From the NCBI GenBank assembly GCA_950295325.1, contig OX485803.1, positions 30,185,554-30,249,553 of the forward strand: a DNA stretch of 64,000 nt, written 5' to 3'. Each line of letters opens with the position of its first letter. The stretch's first letter is position 1. The position numbers were made by a program, and so were the translations under genes. This document shows positions 11,713 to 22,672 of the stretch, piece by piece. The DNA comes from Polytrichum commune. Taxonomy: Eukaryota; Streptophyta; Polytrichopsida; Polytrichales; Polytrichaceae. Below the pieces are notes generated by a model. That model saw only the letters and a list, made by a program, of their open reading frames with translations. It made no database searches and was not told the origin of the DNA.

Positions 11713-12120
11713 TTGCAAACGGGCACACTTGATGGTGGAGTAGTTGGTTGTATAGACTAATAAAGCAGCTTCTGAGAGTGACATAGGATATAGTAATTCG
11801 CGTAGTCGAGTCTCTGCTGGTTTGAAATGATTTGAGGTCAGGGACCTTGATTTTTATTAAGAAACACATAACTGGCCTTGACTTTTGATATAGTTTCGCA
11901 CTTTGTTCTGATACAATTGCAAACGGGCACACTTGATGGTGGAGTAGTTGGTTGTATAGACTAATAAAGTAGCTTCTGAGAGTGACATAGGATACAGTAA
12001 TTCGCGTAGTCGAGTCTCTGCTGGTTTGAAATGATTTGAGGTCAGGGACCTTCATTTTTATTAAGAAACACATAACTGGCCTTGACTTTTGATATAGTTT
12101 CGCATTTTGTTCTGATACAA
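11713..12120. repeat. 204-bp tandem duplication in the hAT leader
   Basis: Copy 1 is 11713-11916 and copy 2 is 11917-12120, starting at TTGCAAACGGGCACACTTG each time. The copies differ at only a few positions, so the duplication is recent. It is followed by two further partial repeats of TTTGTTCTGATACA up to about 12160. It duplicates leader sequence only. The minus-strand frames across it are by-products of the repeat. Confidence 0.92.
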
Positions 12121-12800
12121 TTTGTTCTGATACAGTAGCGCACTTTGTTCTGATACAGTGGAAAGGCTAGTTTTTCCCCTTCAGTGTTGTATATGGTTTG
12201 GTGGAGCTTCTGTGGAAATTTCACTTTGAATTGTGTAGTTTTTATGATTGTGAATAAAGTTAATCACTATTTTCCTAATTTGTCTTTGTAATTCGATGCA
12301 CTGGCGGGATTTCACTCAACATCTGCATATTGAAATTCACATAAGTAGGGTTTTCTTTTCTATAATGTCAAGCCTTCATGAAGTTGGAAACATAACTTGT
12401 GAATAGGGATGCCAATTTTGTTTGAAGCTTGTTTTTCCTTGGCTAGATTCATGATGGATTCAATACATAAGTTGGGGTTTATGATTTGTTTACGAAATTC
12501 ATGTTTCTTAATTTATGAATTTTTTACAAAATTCCACTTTGCATTGTGTAGTCTTTGTGACTGTGAATAAAATTAATCATTCTATTTTTAATTTGCCTTT
12601 GTGATTCTACATACTCAAGGGCGTCACCAACATCACATTGAAATTAGATTGTTCAGGATTCTTTTCATGATGTAAAGGCTTTGTGAATTTGAAAACATAT
12701 TGTAGGGGAATTTTCACTAACTTGTTATTGGATAAGAATGAAATTTGAATGTTGTTTGTTGATGAGTGTATTAAATTTATATGATTAGAATTGAATTATT

Positions 12801-12806
12801 TTGCAG
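12801..12806 (+). promoter_or_regulatory. candidate 3' splice site before the transposase start
   Basis: The sequence ATTATTTTGCAG ends nine bases before the ATG at 12816. A pyrimidine-rich stretch and CAG in this position suggest that an intron in the 5' leader ends here. The matching donor was not identified. Confidence 0.4.
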
Positions 12807-12815
12807 ACATAACAT

Positions 12816-15050
12816 ATGGCTTCTGGAAGTAACAACAACCGTGGAAGAGCTCGTCAACTTAATTTGAATGAGATTTTTGGTGGAAGAGTGTCTTCTCAAT
12901 CTTCATTTCAGTCATCTCAACAAACTCCAGGATTTGAACATGAAATTTTTTCTCTCAACATGAATAATGAGAGTGAATCTCAATCAGATGATGATGTTGG
13001 AAATGATGTAATTCGAGAACCTGCTCATGTCATTCCCAATCAACAAAGGTATCGAAGAGTTTTTAAGGCTTCATGGAAAATTGGTAGGCCATGGTTATTA
13101 CATTATAGACCAAATGATGGGCCAGCAACAGGTTTTATGAAATGCGCTGCTTGCCAAGAAATGCGTGTTGAATCCAGATGGGGGACAGGCATTGGTTGCA
13201 AAAGTTTATAAAAATCAGCTGTCAAGGTTCATGAAAAGAGTGTTGATCACAAACATTCGGTAACTCGTTGGGAGGATATACATTTTCCTCAACGTGCAAA
13301 TGCACCTCCAGTGATTCAAGGGCTGAATGTCATGATAGATAGAGAACAATCAAGAATCATCACTGTGATGAAAGTTTTATATTTTACAGTATGGAATGAT
13401 CGTTCAATATTGACTTATCAAGATACATGCCAATTGCTTTCACTACTACAAACTCCAAATATGCCTGTCAATGATGAATATGGTTCATATACTTCAGGAT
13501 ATGCAGCATTGGAATTTTTATGGGCAATTTCAAAATATCTCAATGATAAACTTTTATCAGAGGCGCAATCCTCTCCGTTTTTTTCTTTGATGATAGATGA
13601 AGCCACTGATCGAACTCTTGAACAACATTTGATTGTTTATGTTGTTTATTTATCAAATAATGGGAAAGGACCTCATGTTACAAGATTTGTTGAGCTTTTG
13701 GCTCTTCGAGATGGTACAGCTGAATCTATGTATCAAGTTATTACTGGATTATTGGAGAAAATGCATTGGATGCCTCTAAAACAAGTAGCTCTAGCCACTG
13801 ATGGGGCTTCTAGTATGACGGGACATCGTACAGGACTAGCAGCTAGAATGCGTGCAGAGGTTCCAACTCTCATAAATGTGCATTGTATTGCACATCGTGA
13901 GGCTTTAGCTGCAGGAGATGCAGCTAGATCTTTTCCAGATTTTCAAATGTTGGATCGTTTTGCCAACAAAGTTTATGAGTGGGTGGGCCGTAGTACAAAT
14001 CGACGCAATGAGCTGAAACGATTGTTGAAAGATGTATTTGAAGAAGATTATGTAGTGGTTTTACAAATTCATACAGTACGGTGGCTTTCTCGAGGTAATG
14101 TTATGACCCGCTTACTACAGTGCATGCCGGCATTATTGGAATTGTTCAGAGATGAAGAACCACATTGGTATGAGATTATGTGTTCTTTCAAATTTCATTT
14201 TTATTTGAACTTACTTGTGGATGTTTTACAAGAGTTGAATAAATTGAATATCAAATTTCAGTATGATATGGTTGATATCACAACTATTAGTGCAACCATC
14301 GATATCATCATTTCAATTTTATCACGTCATTTTTTATCCGGGAATGGACCTATGTTTGGTCGTACAAGCAAGAATTTGGGAAAATTCTTGAGAGAATCTG
14401 CAGAAAATCTTCAATTGAGTTATGAAAATAATACAGGAGATCGTATTATTCATGCATTGGCAATTGATGGGCCCAATGAACTACAACAATGTGTATTGTT
14501 GGGTGCATCTTATGTGCAAAGAGTTGTTCATGCTTTGAACGATCGTTTCCCAGACCTTCCAATATTCAGTGCGGCCAAACTTTTCAGCCCTCGTAATTAT
14601 CCAAGCGATGATAGTGACCGAATCACAAATACCGAATTGTGGCTCGAAAGAATATTGTTGAAGTTTCAATACACTGAAGAAGAGAGTGACATGTGTAAGG
14701 GAGAACTCTTGGAATTTACGGAAACACTTCGACATAAGTGTGAGAACAAAACGATATTTGAGGCTTGGCGCATATGTGGTAGCAATTTGGAATGGCATAC
14801 AAATTGGCCTAAACTTATGCAACTTTGGCAAAAAATTATACTCATTCCATCAAGTATAGCTATTTGTGAGAGAGGATTTTCCAAACAAAATGCAATCAAA
14901 AGCCACTTGCGCAATAGGTTGAACTTGAAGACCCTTGATGCTCTTATGCGGGTTTCTCTTTGTGGGCTTGAAGTGGATGCAATGGATTGGGCTACCATCT
15001 TCAACATTTGGAGAAACACGCGAGACCGAAGGATACTTACGCTCGATTGA
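12816..15050 (+). pseudogene. hAT transposase, one internal stop codon
   Basis: One frame runs from ATG 12816 to TGA 15048-15050 (about 744 codons), broken only by TAA at 13209-13211. The ATG follows a likely splice acceptor. The N-terminal part has a BED-like finger with Cys110 and Cys113 before the stop and His139 and His145 after it, resembling the C17orf113/ZNF862 type. Downstream are the hAT landmarks: an Asp in SLMIDEATD (codon near 13596), DGASSMTG (near 13800), CIAH (near 13884) and a C-terminal dimerisation region (about 14790-14960) with IPSS, CERGFS and RNRL. The enzyme would cut and join transposon ends in the nucleus. The frame after the stop is intact, so inactivation looks recent. 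Read-through, an alternative start downstream (13311 or later) or a base error are other possibilities. Confidence 0.9.
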
Positions 15051-15150
15051 TTTTTATTATTTTTGTTACAAATCAAGTTTGTTTTATTATTATTCAAAAT
15101 ATTAGTTTTCTAAAATATTGTGTAAGCCAAAAATTGAGGTGACATTTTGA

Positions 15151-15156
15151 AATAAA
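15151..15156 (+). terminator. candidate polyadenylation signal, AATAAA
   Basis: AATAAA lies 100 bp after the transposase stop codon and about 100 bp before the right end of the hAT element, a normal place for the 3' end of its transcript. Confidence 0.5.
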
Positions 15157-15164
15157 ATGTAGAT

Positions 15165-15258
15165 GTCAATTGACATTCATTTTTTTTTTTGAAAACGTCA
15201 CGTGACACTTTGGATTTGAGGTTGAACGTCACATGAAATTTGTCAAACATACACCCTG
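15165..15258. promoter_or_regulatory. right subterminal and terminal repeats of the hAT element
   Basis: It contains the GTCAATTGAC palindrome also seen twice near the left end, then ACGTCACGTGACAC and ACGTCACATGA motifs, and finally the terminal repeat ending CACCCTG. Confidence 0.6.
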
Positions 15259-17078
15259 AGTAAGAGTGTAGTATGTTGATCGGTGGCTATGGGGCTTGTT
15301 GTTTAAGAATGGAAGGTGTTATATTGGACAGAGGAGAAGGCACCCGAGATTAGTAGGTGGCGTGTCTTTAACAACGGCCGTGTCTCTTCTTGTGCATGTC
15401 ATCAACTTTGTTTTTGTTCTGCTTTTCTATCCTATCTTTGTAAATCTTGGATACCTTGCAAATGAATCTCGTTGATATGTATTGGTGATTTATTTATTTA
15501 TTTATTTTCCCCTCATGTGGTGGCTGCGTTTTAAGGTTGTTTTTTTGGCAAGCAATTGCATAATTTTGAAACTGCCAATAAGTAGATCATGTAAGGGCAC
15601 CAAGCGTAAACGTTCATGTGTGATGTATAAAGGTCCATGCCTTAAGAGCAAAGGGATGTGCTTGGAGACTCTTAATCCTCTCATCTTTTTTTATCCAAAT
15701 TCGTGCGTCATCCTCACTCATCGTTTCATTCATCCGTGTTCATCCACATCATTTGAGTGATAGATTGTCTTAATGAATGCGTCGAGCTTGTGGGATCGTA
15801 ACTAAGCCTCACGATCTAACTTAGATCAATTCATCAACCAATGCTACGCCTTGGGCCCGACCTCATGATAGGTGTCAAGGTGCAATTGGGTCCGACTTAA
15901 AATTAATATGCCCAGAACACAAGTGTATAGGGACTCTATCTTTCATTTTTCATTTGGACTTACTTTCTTACGGGTAAAGTTTCATGATATCTACCTATGA
16001 TAGTAGTAGGAGGGGGATAAAAATGCCGACAAACAATGTAGAGCCTAGGGATCACTATTCATAGCCAAATTAACCTCTACCCTAGTGAAAGGGAGTTGGA
16101 ATGGAATAACATAAACTTGGGAGAAATCCTTTTGCTGCATAATTGAGGGAAAATGATCCCAATCACTTTGTCTCATTTATTTGCTTATTGTACATTATGT
16201 ACCGGTGCCAAGATGCTTGCCTTTTTCATTCGCGTGTGGGACATGAATTTAATGCTCTGTTTATACACAAATTGCTTTAAAAAGTTGGACCATCTACACA
16301 CGAGGCAAGAGAAAGCACTGCACTAAATAGGATATTTAGTGTTTGTTTATATTTAGTGTTGCTACCACCCTACCCTACTCAACACTAATTTTCAATTCTT
16401 TGATAATTAGTGTTCGATATAAATGTGCCGTTACCTCCCTACTGCCACCTCTCTTATAACATCCTTTTTTCTTTTTTTTTCATATCTTCACTAACACTAA
16501 ATTCAAACACGTAACTTCCACATATCACCATAGTTGATATTCAGTGTTCGAGTTTACATCCAACGTAACTTACTTTCATAGGGTTATCGATATTCAATGT
16601 ATGCGTTCCTATTTAGTGTAGCTAACTATCATCCCCGAGGTCTCATGGACCCAAACCCTAATGTCGAACCCACCTTTTCCATGGATCCGACCCCCCTCGA
16701 AGAACAATGATGAGGAAGACTTTTGCATGCAACCCAACACCGAGAATTCAACAAACAACCGGTCAAGATTCTTAGTTTCCCAACCTCCGTTTGTTTTCAC
16801 CTTCGCCAATGGATTGGACGAGTGCACACGTACACACCACCCACGAATCCCTAGCCGCCACCACCACCACCACCACTTCTTCTTCTTCTTCTTCTTACTA
16901 TGGATAATTGTAATTTAACTTCCGCCTCATTTTCCCCAACTTGAATACACGTATATCATCGAATGAGGAGGAGGAGGAGCTTGTAACTTGTGCATGCCAA
17001 CTGGTGATCCGTGAGCATGCAACCCCCAAGACACAGACAGAGTGCAAAACAGTTAGGGAAACCGGTGGCGGCAAAGGC

Positions 17079-17112
<34 letters not shown>
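17079..17112. repeat. (CA)n(TA)n microsatellite
   Basis: About 11 CA units pass directly into about six TA units. Confidence 0.95.
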
Positions 17113-17156
17113 CCGCCCTCCCATAAACTTAGTTATTTTGCATGGGCCTTCAAGTG

Positions 17157-17226
17157 GCAGCAGTAGTAGCAGCAGTAGCAGTAGTAGCAGCAGCAGCAGC
17201 AGTTGTCATCATCATCATCATCATCA
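17157..17226. repeat. (CAG/TAG)n followed by (ATC)n microsatellite
   Basis: Mixed GCAGTAG trinucleotides lead to a pure GCA run and then an ATC run. It is a compound triplet repeat. The triplet-coded frames across it are artefacts. Confidence 0.95.
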
Positions 17227-17512
17227 GTAGTATTGACATTTGTTGGTTCCTTGTTTTTTCGAGGGCCGTATTTATGGCTGTGACTTAAGTACATTGGTAT
17301 GTAGCGACGGCATAAGAAAGTACTTGTGTCTTCAGTACGGCCACTTACCCTAGTTACACAATACACACACCACACCACACCCCACACCACACCAAGGGAT
17401 GCTATAAAATAGTGGGATATATTGTAGCGAGTATAGGTGTAGCAGCATCAAGGACGTCGCTGTAAATGCCGCTCTCTTCTTTTCCGTCTCGTGAATATTC
17501 GGTGAAGGGCTC

Positions 17513-18206
17513 AGGTTAGTTGCAGATGAACCGGTTGAGTTTGAGAAATAACCGGTTGAAGTTGGAGACTTCAGGAGAGTTACGGATCGGTTTAGAGGAA
17601 TCTATGGAAGAATATACCTCGAATGAATGAAAGCATCAAAACCGGAAGAAGATGTCAACATGTAAACCGGTTGGATTTAGAATCACTAGGATCTTGATCG
17701 ACTATATATGCCCAAAAACTAATTTCCCGGGCATTGATCGGGGAGATTTTTGGGCATAATCGGTTGAGATTCTAGTGTTTGCAAGTCCGACCGGTTACAT
17801 GTTGACATCCTTCGGTTTTCTTTTATTAAATTGGGGTATATTCTATAAATTCCTCTAAAATGATCGGTAATTTTCCTGCAGTCTTGAACTTCAACCAGTT
17901 ATTTCTCAAACTCAACCGGTTCATTTGTAACTAACTGCCAGTTCTCCCCGATCATAGTTCCCGGGCACTGATTCGGTTGCCATTTCAAGTAAGATAGCGG
18001 AACTGAACAGTGTCCGGGCGGGAGATCTCCAAGCCCAACCGGTTATGTGTTGCGATCGTTCGTTTTTTCTTTATTAATTTGAGGTGTATTCCGGAGGTTG
18101 CTTTACATTGGTACTTACTTTTCCTGAAGTTTTGAACTTCGACCAGTTTTTTCTTGGAACTCAACCGGTTCATCTGTGACTAGCGGTCGGTTTTCCCCGT
18201 TCATTG
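17513..18206. mobile_element. inverted cluster of hAT-type MITE copies
   Basis: The left arm (about 17513-17716) is a reverse-oriented copy of the family: it begins with the complement of the 3' landmark (GATGAACCGGTTGAGTTTGA) and ends at TGCCCAAAAA. The right arm (about 18009-18206) is a forward copy with ACCGGTTATGTGTTGCGATCG, TTGAACTTCGACCAG and a CATTG end. A third forward copy, 17732-17957, lies between them with its own target duplication. The arms could pair in a transcript to form a long hairpin. Confidence 0.7.
17732..17957 (+). mobile_element. nested hAT-type MITE, 226 bp, perfect 8-bp TSD
   Basis: It starts CATTGATCGGGGAGATTTTT and the reverse complement of its right end is CTATGATCGGGGAGAA. 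TTCCCGGG occurs directly outside both ends (17724-17731 and 17958-17965). An 8-bp duplication and CA...TG termini are hAT hallmarks. The body matches the copy at 37070-37295 closely along its whole length. It is non-coding and therefore non-autonomous. It inserted into an older copy of the same family. Confidence 0.85.
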
Positions 18207-19518
18207 TAGGTGAAGGCTTGCATGAGTATTAGAGAGAATGGAAGACAAGATGAGTGAATTGGCACATGACAAAGTCTAGGTAGAAATCTAAAGCCGCACA
18301 TCATTTCGACATAGCTTAACAACAATCTTATATCTTATATTTATCATGTTTTAAACAAATTTCAGACAATTATGTGTTCTATATGCCCACTTGCACACTA
18401 CTTGCAGCATCTTCTAAAATATGTAGACTTCTGTTGAAAAACAATTTGTCGACATAAATTGCTTGGCTATGTAGACCAATGTGTTTCTCAAATGTTTATG
18501 ATTTTAAAAAATAAAATAAAAAATTGTTCACAACATTCATAGTTAGTATATAGTTTTGAATCACTTTCACTTAAACCTATACAAGGTATTGGAGTTGTGT
18601 ACTTGATTGTGCTTGCACCCTTTATAAAAAAAATTAAATCTCTAAAATAAGGGTTTACTAAAATTAATGTTAAAAAATGGACATTGCAAATAACAACCTA
18701 GTTCTACCTGAAGGTCTCGTTCTCTTTTTATTGAGACAAGCTATTTGAATTGTCTTGCCACAAAAATCTTGGTGGCCGTCAAACATTATCCATTTCAAGA
18801 CATGTAGGATTCCATGTCACTTTCTTGCTTATTTATTGACTTATTTAGGGGTGGACTTTTCGTACCGCATACGGACTAGCGTGAGTATAGGGAGAGGTAT
18901 TATTTTTCTCTAGTGTGTACATCTAAAAAGGCTACTGAGATTTTCAAACTAAAGGTGGATGTATAAAAGGGCCCTAAGGTATAGGGGTAAATCGACATTA
19001 GATGTGCTAGTTTCATCTAGTTTGCCTTAGTTCATCCAAATGACGTGTGTTTTACGGTCATATTATTACGATCATTTTCTCATACTATGGATGAAAAAAT
19101 GATCAATGACTTTCTCATTGGAGAAATCTATACAATCTTCACGTTGAGATTGTATAGCAAAGGCCCGTTTATTTCTTGTAGCAAAGGCCTGTTTATTTCA
19201 TGATTAATAGTTTGTGTATGTAGTGTAGGCAATTATCACAATAGAATGGAAAGCTTAGTATAAACACAAGAGTCCATTTTCTAGCCTATTGTTTGTACAT
19301 ATACATTTGTTATTCTCTATACATGTTCCATATACAAGGGGTTTATTTCGTAGTCACCCAAGCACACCATTTAGGTTTCCAATGAAGAGTCCACCCCTTG
19401 GGTTCTCTAACATGGTCAATGTTAGTTTTGTAATCTCGTGTAAAGCAAAGTGAGACCACCACTCGTTTCTCAACCAATGAGAAAATGTAGGAAAGTGGTG
19501 GTCATGCTTTGTGGTCAC
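18207..19518. other. intergenic DNA, no gene seen
   Basis: AT-rich sequence without a credible frame. AAAAATAAAATAAAAA tracts occur near 18506-18523. A short direct duplication, GCAAAGGCCYGTTTATTTC, occurs near 19159 and 19182. Confidence 0.6.
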
Positions 19519-19741
19519 TACATTGATTATCCCAATTAGTGCGCGTTACATTCAGACTTATGGAGTGCAAAAGCTATTTAACGAGAATGTACTATTTTAC
19601 CAAGCAAAGTCATTTATGTTCTATAATGTCCAAACAAGTTGTTGAACTTTTGTTAGTGAAAATGAAACTCATGAGTAAGACATTCTTGCATTGCGTAACT
19701 CCAAATAGTTACAACATGTACTAATTAAGATAATCAATGTA
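19519..19741. mobile_element. TA-flanked foldback MITE, copy B
   Basis: Between two TA dinucleotides, the left end CATTGATTATCCCAATTAGT pairs with the right end, whose reverse complement is CATTGATTATCTTAATTAGT (18 of 20). Pairing continues inward through the ACTTATGGAGTGCAAAA and CATTGCGTAACTCCAAATAG blocks. The layout fits a Tc1/mariner-type MITE. No coding capacity. Confidence 0.75.
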
Positions 19742-19906
19742 TTGTAAATATGCCCTAATTAGAAAGGAAAAAGGAAAAACCAACGTCGGGCAATCTGGCA
19801 TGGATTTGAGGTCGTTGGCCCTACCATGCTCAAGAGTCCCTTTGATGCAGGGTGGAGTTATTGCCTACATTGTGGTGGGTCAACTCTTGTTTTTAAATTT
19901 TACTAC

Positions 19907-19944
19907 GTGTGTGTGTGGGGGGGGGGGGGGGAGAGGGGGGGGGG
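19907..19944 (+). repeat. GT tract running into a G-rich run
   Basis: A short GT repeat passes into about 15 G, then GAGA and another ten G. It may form a quadruplex. Its length may be unreliable in the assembly. Confidence 0.85.
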
Positions 19945-20265
19945 ATAAGAGTTCTTGTTTATTGTTGAGATATTTGGTGGCTATTTGGTGGACGATTTTC
20001 TTTAAAAAAAAAAATAGCGATGCCCTAATCAAACGAAAAAAAGGTGGCATGTATCTTTCAAAAACTTATAATTTTTTTAAATAAAATGAAATTGGTAGTG
20101 TATAGTTACCATTAGAAGAACAAAAGGTTTGTGACCCTTTCTACATACATCATGGTCATGGGGACTTTGGACTCACGTTGGATAAATTTGAGTACATTGA
20201 ATATTGTATTTATTGTCACGTACTATTTGAAAATATGCAATGCTATATTTATTTACTGTACATCT

Positions 20266-20400
20266 CATATATTACCAACAAATATCAATTTGGTTGTTTG
20301 AACATTATAGAACATTAACAACTATACTTGATAAAAAAAAAATTACGTCAATAGTAAAACAATATAGCACCGTGTAACTCCAATTAGTAAGTGACACTAA
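20266..20400. mobile_element. fragment of the TA-flanked MITE family
   Basis: It shares the block with ATTATAGAACATTAACAA and AACAATATAGCACCGTGTAACTCC found in the second half of the 5421-5637 copy. Neither end is complete, so it is a remnant. Confidence 0.45.
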
Positions 20401-20777
20401 ATATCATATTTAGTGCACTAGATTTTTATGGCATTTAGTCATGTCATTGCCTCCCCTTTCGGTTTTTTTTTTCCTTCTTCTTTTTAACGTGGATCGACCA
20501 TGTGCGATTATAAAGCAATTGCGACACGTACCTAGGAAAAGAATGTTATCCATACCTAAATTGCTTTTGAGAGACTTCAAAGGTTACAGACATTGGAAGT
20601 TTCGGGTTTTGTTTTTTCTCCAAACCGGATGACGGGTTCACTATTTCAGCGTTGAACTTATCAACCGATCGTAAACAATAGTATTTTGAGAATGATGGAA
20701 TTCGAATTGATTAAACACTCTAGAGTAAGTCAACCTCCTTTCACTCAAGGAGGTTTTGGCTTATTTTCAAAGAATGT

Positions 20778-21079
20778 TACACCGATTATCCCAAATAGAT
20801 CTAGGAAACACTATTCATCCTGGCACTATTCACTGAAAGCATTGGCACTTGACACTATGCACTGACAAAGATATGTTTTCATATTAAATAAAATTACTCA
20901 CTCTATACAAATCTTAGAACACGCATTAGTTTTCTTAAAATCTATGATAAATGAGCACATATTCATGAATTTAATGTCACTCAGTAAAAAATATCAGCCC
21001 TTGGTAACTTTGAGATTCAGCTAAATAATGCGTGCTTCAGGAAGTAGTACCACCCTCACTAATTGGGGTAATCGGTGTA
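20778..21079. mobile_element. TA-flanked MITE, copy with CACCGATTA ends
   Basis: Between TA dinucleotides the left end is CACCGATTATCCCAAATAG and the reverse complement of the right end is CACCGATTACCCCAATTAG (17 of 19). The termini are those of the 19519 and 5421 copies, but the interior differs and carries repeated CACTATTCA motifs. It is therefore a related subfamily. It is non-coding. Confidence 0.75.
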
Positions 21080-22641
21080 CTTGAAATCTCCTCCACGACC
21101 ATGCTTGACTATTCGGAAAGAGTCGGGAAAGGTTGAGAAAAATACGCCAAAAAGCTTATGGGTCATAATAAGTTTATCCGAGGGAGAGAGCGCTTTAGGC
21201 ATCAACGATTGGAGATTCTCATCACATAGAGCAATAAATTCCACCCAAGGGTTTATTATGCTATTTCAACATGCGGGGACATTGTAGTAGGTTGTGAGAG
21301 CGTATTATATGCCTTTTGTATTAAAGAGCTTCCTAGGGCCTCTTGGAGTCCTTCATGGTGCAACAACCAATTTATTCGGTCTTACAAGGATATGATTCCG
21401 TCTTTTGTCCTTGGAAGTAAACATTGCAATCCTTACAGTTGTGAACTTTTGGAGTTGGAGTAGATACATTTCCTTGACAAGTAAATGATATACTCTAGTT
21501 TACAATATATGGAAGAAGGTGTGATCAATCTTTTCTTCTCATGCATCGTTTGGAGGGTATTGAAGGTTTTGTCATGGAAGTAGAAGGTCGTTGTGATCTA
21601 TGGAGCCAAAATGCATCTCTTAAAACCAATATATAGATAACACATTCGTCATATGAGATGAATTTAGCATCTTTTGATTCATCTGTTTAAATATGGTGGG
21701 AAATGTTGAACGTGGGCAAAACTCTTGAATGTGATGAAGTATTTGGTCAAATTTGTGGAAGCGGTTAGAGACTAGGTAATCCATGAGGGTCGGGAAGTCT
21801 GAGTGGATTTTTAGACATAACTATTTTGACGACCTCCCCTTTGGGCCCTTCAATCATGGAGCTTGACAACCTAGATTGGGGCCAGGACGGCAACATTTGG
21901 GGAAAGTATCCTCTTTTGCAATTGTGAAACGTCACCTCGTGCACAAAATGAAGATGGATGACAGTGTTGGTGTGAAACTTGTGTGTAGTATTGGTTTAGA
22001 GCAATTGAATGATACCTAGTTTGGTATGAAGATGTATGAAGATGTACATCTTCATAACTCCTAGGTCCTACTCTATGGGGCCGACACCTAGGGCGAAGAT
22101 GCCCATACACTAGCAATTACGAGGTTTGAATATTTATATAAAATCAGGCCGATTGTACTAGTGGCCATTTTCCGATCCCACGAAGATGTACAAGGGTTAA
22201 TCAAGGGGCTACAAGTGGCCAGTAGCTCGCACATCTAACAGTGGGATTGGCCGCAGCTGAGCTTGTAGGTCAAGCGACAACACCCAGCTACAGTGGACCA
22301 AGGGGACTGCATGTTATTGACAAGTGAACATGTTCGCCCCACTCAAAAAAATGTCAATTTCAAAATTCAAATGATTTAAATCACTCGATAAATGATTACG
22401 TTGACTCTTATATTACAAGCTTCCTATGGAAAGTCAAACGATCTCTCGGATCTTGATCGCCTCCACGACCATTCCACACGCAAAGACTTGTTCGCCGCGT
22501 TTAGGAACAGAGTTGGCAACACTTGGAACTCCCAACTAGATGCCTCTCAGCACGGCTCCTCACGGGGCTCCAGTGTCCTAGTCGTATTCATGTTACTCAA
22601 TGCAATGGAAATCTGTTTGGTTTATAAAAGAAAACCCTAAA
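21080..22641. other. intergenic DNA, no gene seen
   Basis: Frames are short and unlike known proteins. A direct repeat of GATGTATGAAGATGTA lies near 22027-22047. No repeat family is recognised. Confidence 0.6.
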
Positions 22642-22672
22642 AACACACACACACACACACACTCTCTCTCTC
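22642..22672. repeat. (AC)n(TC)n microsatellite
   Basis: About ten AC units followed by about five CT units. Confidence 0.95.

Larger units (their letters stand above)
11037..15258 (+). mobile_element. complete hAT DNA transposon, 4,222 bp
   Basis: The left terminus is CAGCGTATATGTTTGACAAA. The reverse complement of the right terminus is CAGGGTGTATGTTTGACAAA, which matches in 18 of 20 bases. The octamer AGTAAGAG is present immediately outside both ends (11029-11036 and 15259-15266), a perfect 8-bp target duplication typical of hAT elements. Inside are subterminal repeats, a long repeat-containing leader, a transposase frame and a polyadenylation signal, all in plus orientation. The element is structurally whole. 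Only the internal stop codon in the transposase argues against autonomy. Confidence 0.95.
15267..17512. other. intergenic DNA with microsatellites, no gene seen
   Basis: No coding frame is credible. Low-complexity tracts occur: TTTA repeats near 15490, CCA then TTC repeats at about 16857-16895, and CACAC-rich DNA at 17360-17390. Around 16330-16620 the motif TTTAGTGT or its complement recurs several times in AT-rich DNA. Confidence 0.65.

Noticed and set aside
11675..12073. 132-codon minus-strand frame with internal protein repeat
   Set aside because: The repeat in the protein is the 204-bp DNA duplication in the hAT leader. No independent coding evidence.
16330..16620. TTTAGTGT repeats as interstitial telomere sequence
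   Set aside because: The plant telomere unit is TTTAGGG. The copies here differ and are not in tandem.
17133..17390. Minus-strand frame with poly-Asp and poly-Cys
   Set aside because: The composition is a direct translation of the triplet microsatellite at 17157-17226.
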